Source: Bacteroidales bacterium (GTDB taxonomy: Bacteria; Bacteroidota; Bacteroidia; Bacteroidales; FEN-979). Taken from it: a stretch of 64,000 bases of DNA. The notes under the pieces are model-generated. The model ran no database searches. It saw nothing but the letters and a program-made list of their open reading frames with translations, and had not been told where the DNA came from. The position numbers and the translations under genes were made by a program. Location: assembly GCA_023229525.1 (NCBI GenBank), contig JALNZC010000004.1, forward strand, positions 62,001-126,000. The letters run 5' to 3'. Numbering within the stretch: the stretch's first letter is position 1; every line of letters begins with the position of its first letter. This document shows positions 61,572 through 64,000 of this stretch, one piece after another.

Positions 61572-62198
61572 ATGAAAACGGTATCATTGAGCGGTTCTCT
61601 TCGCGAGAACGTAGGGAAAAAAGATGCCCGGAAAAACCGCAGGGAATTTAAAGTTCCTTGTGTGATGTATGGCGGGAAAGAACAAATCCACTTTGTGGCT
61701 GATGAAAAAATGTTACTTAAGATCATGCACACTCCGGTGGTTTATATTATTAAACTTGATGTGGCCGGTCAGGTACACGACACCATCGTGCAGGATGTGC
61801 AGTATCACCCCGTCACCGACCGAATGCTGCATGTTGATTTTCTGCAGATAATACCGGAGAAACCTGTCGTTATTGGAGTTCCGGTGAAAGTTATAGGTGT
61901 AGCCCCTGGAGTACTCCGTGGTGGTAAACTGATCAAAAAAATGCGTAAACTCACCATCAAGGCGCTTATGCCTTATCTTCCCGATGATGTCACAGTGTCC
62001 ATCGACAATCTTGAGATCGGTGATTCGGTGAAGGTTTCCGACATGAAATTGGAGAATGTGACCTTCCTCGATCCCTCAAGTAACGTGATCGTCGGTGTAC
62101 GTACCGCACGAGTTGTGGTTGAAGAAGTTGCCCCGGGCGCTGAAGTTCCCGCGGAAGGCGCTGCTCCGGCCGAAACCGAAAAGAAAGCAGAGAAGTAA
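61572..62198 (+). CDS. rplY: 50S ribosomal protein L25 / general stress protein Ctc
   Basis: 208 residues, the long Ctc form (L25 domain plus C-terminal TL5 domain). It opens MKTVSLSGSLRENVGKKDAR, then the 5S rRNA-binding L25 part, with VMYGGKEQIHFVADEKML and DTIVQDVQYHPVTDRMLHVD, and the Ctc C-terminal beta domain (PVVIGVPVKVIGVAPG). The tail is acidic and Ala/Pro-rich (EVAPGAEVPAEGAAPAE). It binds 5S rRNA in the large ribosomal subunit. It lies between prs and pth. Confidence 0.96.
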   Translation: MKTVSLSGSLRENVGKKDARKNRREFKVPCVMYGGKEQIHFVADEKMLLKIMHTPVVYIIKLDVAGQVHDTIVQDVQYHPVTDRMLHVDFLQIIPEKPVVIGVPVKVIGVAPGVLRGGKLIKKMRKLTIKALMPYLPDDVTVSIDNLEIGDSVKVSDMKLENVTFLDPSSNVIVGVRTARVVVEEVAPGAEVPAEGAAPAETEKKAEK

Positions 62199-62221
62199 TT
62201 TTTACCGATTCTTTTTGCAGG

Positions 62222-62251
62222 GAAGGTGTAGGGTGTTAACTTTACACCTTC
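62222..62251 (+). terminator. Probable terminator of rplY
   Basis: GAAGGTGTA and TACACCTTC arms with a 12-base loop, followed by TTTGTTG. It lies about 23 bp after the rplY stop. Confidence 0.6.
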
Positions 62252-62268
62252 TTTGTTGCTGGAGGAAG

Positions 62269-62345
62269 GGTCGCTTCGCTCCCGATGCTGGATGCTGGAT
62301 GAAAGGTCGCTTCGCTCCCGATACAGGATACAAGATGCAAGATAC
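62269..62345. repeat. Two-copy repeat with GATGC/GATAC satellites
   Basis: Two copies of GGTCGCTTCGCTCCCGAT (62269 and 62305), each followed by short GATGCTG- or GGATACAAGATGC-type repeats. It resembles the repeats before rplY. The rest of the region to pth (62346-62560) holds a CGCAGCCACGCTGCG hairpin near 62442 and nothing else recognisable. Confidence 0.7.
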
Positions 62346-62560
62346 AGTTTGCGGGTTGCGGGATAAAAATTTAAGGAGGTGAAAATGTTGCAAAAGTGGT
62401 CTTGGCGAAAACTTTGAATGTGCAGTATGATTGTGCGGCTCGAAACGCAGCCACGCTGCGATGTTTTCACCGGAGTATCGTCATCTGACTATCGATGACT
62501 GCTTATTAAATGATTTTAAGTATTAAGTTTTTTTGACTTCTGACTTCTGACTTTCAAAGT

Positions 62561-63124
62561 ATGAAATATCTGATTGTCGGTTTGGGAAACATCGGGGATG
62601 AATATACCGACACGCGTCATAATATCGGTTTTATTGCTGCAAATGCGCTGGCGTTTTCATTCAAGACTGCGTTCGTGACCGGCCGGTATGCTTCCGTTGC
62701 AAGGATGTCGCTGAAAGGGCGTACCATCGTGACGATCAAACCATCCACCTACATGAACCTGAGTGGCAAGGCCGTACGGTACTGGATGCAAAAAGAGGAT
62801 ATTTCAAAAGAACAGGTACTCATTATTGTTGATGACCTGGCGCTGCCACTGGGAACTTTACGGTTGCGGGCCAAAGGAAGCGACGGCGGCCACAATGGGT
62901 TGATCAGCATCATTGAGACCATCGGGACCAATGAATTTGCCAGACTGCGTATTGGAATCGGCAATGATTTTGCCAAAGGATACCAGGTTGATTATGTATT
63001 GAGCCGATGGACTTCCGAAGAAGAAAAGATCCTGATCCCGAAAATGGAAGCTACCGTAGAGCTTATCAAAAGCTTCGTTCTGATTGGCGTGGAACGTACG
63101 ATGAATTTCTTCAATAAAAGATGA
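62561..63124 (+). CDS. pth: Aminoacyl-tRNA hydrolase
   Basis: 187 residues. MKYLIVGLGNIGDEYTDTRHNIGF contains the catalytic His (near 20), followed by KPSTYMNLSGKAVRYW (Asn and Met contacts), VDDLALPLGTLRLRAKGSDGGHNGL (catalytic Asp and second His), and RLRIGIGNDFAKGY. It cleaves peptidyl-tRNA in the cytoplasm, recycling tRNAs. It is preceded by about 360 bp of repeats after rplY, so it may be transcribed from its own promoter. Confidence 0.97.
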   Translation: MKYLIVGLGNIGDEYTDTRHNIGFIAANALAFSFKTAFVTGRYASVARMSLKGRTIVTIKPSTYMNLSGKAVRYWMQKEDISKEQVLIIVDDLALPLGTLRLRAKGSDGGHNGLISIIETIGTNEFARLRIGIGNDFAKGYQVDYVLSRWTSEEEKILIPKMEATVELIKSFVLIGVERTMNFFNKR

Positions 63125-63227
63125 TGGCTGGTCACAAAATGTTTGACGTGCTGAAAATTAAAAGTGGAAATAATGATAAATATAACATATAATATAATAC
63201 TTTTGCTTTTCCCACCCACCTTTACTC

Positions 63228-64000
63228 ATGAAAAATGCCATCCTATTTCAGGTTCTGATTTTACTCCTCGCCTGCAATAGTTCTCTGATCCGTGGTCAAA
63301 ATATCACATTACAGACCTGTTTTTCTCTCGCACATAGTAAAAACCTCCTTATCAGACAATCCCAACATGGTGTACAGGCAAAAAAATATGCCCTGGCGGC
63401 AGAGAAGCTTTCAATACTTCCCACGATTGATCTGTTGGCAGGTTACAACTACCTAAGCAATCCGCTTACGATCAATCTCCAGACAGTGAAAAACGGGGTG
63501 GTTCTCGGTTCATCCCAGCAAAGTGTCTATACGGCCAACGCGGTTTTCCAGCAAATCACCGGTCAAAACCTGCCGGGACCAGTACAGCAGGAGATATACA
63601 ACTCTTCCAAAAATATCATCGAAACCGCATACCCGGACTACAATCCGGAATTGAGCCAGCAGCAATATTTTACTGCCGGTCTCTTCGTCAGGCAGCCGAT
63701 ATGGCTTGGGGGAAAACTTGGCGCTGCCCGTAATGTTGCCGCAACAGAGCTGAAATCGGGAATTATCAATCAACAAGTGGTTGAAAATGAACTGGATTTT
63801 ATCATTGCCCTTCAATATATACGGATTCTTTACCTGAATACGTTACTAGCGCTGAATAAGGAAACAGTGACTTCCTTTGAGAAAAATGAAAATTTCGTAG
63901 CTGCACTCGTAAAAAACAACATGATTCCGCCATACTATCAAAACTGGACGAAAGTCCTGCTGGTCCAGGCCCGGAGCCGGCAAAACAATACTCTGCTGGA
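63228..64000 (+). CDS. TolC-family outer membrane protein, partial
   Basis: Starts at ATG 63228 and runs off the window (about 257 codons). A signal peptide (MKNAILFQVLILLLACNSSL) ends near RGQNI. The N-terminal TolC repeat is visible as LQTCFSLAHSKNLLIRQSQH, then AAEKLSILPTIDLLAGYNYL, FVRQPIWLGGKLGAARNVAA and LNTLLALNKETVTSFEKN. The family makes outer membrane export ducts. The C-terminal half and any partner RND genes are outside the window. A TACTTTTG box at 63198-63205 is a plausible -7 element 22 bp upstream. Confidence 0.9.
   Translation, partial: MKNAILFQVLILLLACNSSLIRGQNITLQTCFSLAHSKNLLIRQSQHGVQAKKYALAAEKLSILPTIDLLAGYNYLSNPLTINLQTVKNGVVLGSSQQSVYTANAVFQQITGQNLPGPVQQEIYNSSKNIIETAYPDYNPELSQQQYFTAGLFVRQPIWLGGKLGAARNVAATELKSGIINQQVVENELDFIIALQYIRILYLNTLLALNKETVTSFEKNENFVAALVKNNMIPPYYQNWTKVLLVQARSRQNNTLL

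Noticed and set aside
1..64000. CRISPR array
   Set aside because: The only regular repeats are the 8-bp and ~10-bp arrays near 61.3-61.5 kb and 62.3 kb, which have no spacers; no cas genes are seen.

Overview
The window looks like chromosome from an anaerobic or facultative Bacteroidota. The evidence is: four proteins ending in type IX secretion (T9SS) C-terminal signals, a TonB-dependent receptor followed by a DUF4249 lipoprotein, FISUMP-domain surface proteins, an N-terminal SusC-like STN/carboxypeptidase-regulatory architecture, few Shine-Dalgarno sequences, and several TAnnTTTG promoter boxes (one with a perfect TTTG-N19-TAnnTTTG spacing at 21919-21949). No plasmid, phage or IS backbone is visible. 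Most of the window is ordinary chromosome with scattered gene debris.

Layout. 1-5.1 kb: the tail of a probable PBP4-type carboxypeptidase, a small lipoprotein, a cohesin-type T9SS protein and a secreted tricorn-like protease. 5.3-8 kb (minus): an operon of two envelope beta-barrel-like proteins and a glycerophosphodiester phosphodiesterase lipoprotein. 8.1-11.3 kb: a Tyr/Gly/Pro-rich exported protein and a barrel-like protein. 11.3-11.6 kb: an orphan antitoxin whose ParE toxin is cut off after about 14 residues. 11.8-16 kb: a giant HgdC/HgdB-type activase. 16.1-19.5 kb (minus): zwf-pgl-tal, the oxidative pentose phosphate block. 19.7-21.7 kb: an exported peroxiredoxin and lpxD. 22-24 kb: a dienelactone hydrolase pseudogene and a metallophosphoesterase lipoprotein. 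24.3-31 kb: a plus-strand cluster with an FGE-like fragment, an exported unknown, a TonB receptor, a DUF4249 lipoprotein and an MG2-like protein. 31-40.5 kb: surface proteins, most with T9SS signals. 40.7-46.5 kb: a LytTR regulator, an alcohol dehydrogenase, a lipoprotein and a divergent PPDK-like protein. 46.6-52 kb (minus): an RND efflux operon. 52.4-57.2 kb: aspA, a TolC remnant, a DUF486 protein and modABC. 57.2-60.2 kb: a small membrane protein, an Ntn amide hydrolase, Fic and winged-helix debris, and tRNA-Leu. 60.3-64 kb: prs, rplY, pth and the start of another TolC protein, separated by simple tandem repeats.

The most interesting signal is the 3' end of the gene at 34974-36626. Its last 40 codons look like the variable region (VR) of a diversity-generating retroelement (DGR): they sit in a FISUMP (C-type-lectin-like) domain, are GC-rich and dominated by NNC codons (expected from adenine mutagenesis of AAC codons), end in an invariant RCVRD tail, and are followed by a short GC-rich hairpin. 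The gene is bracketed by two copies of an ~85-bp repeat containing a 22-bp-arm palindrome. No reverse transcriptase or template repeat lies in the window, so any DGR would have to act from elsewhere. A second, weaker VR-like 3' end is in the FGE-fold fragment at 24259-24636. The FISUMP protein at 39804-40511 has the same fold but not the codon signature and serves as an internal contrast.
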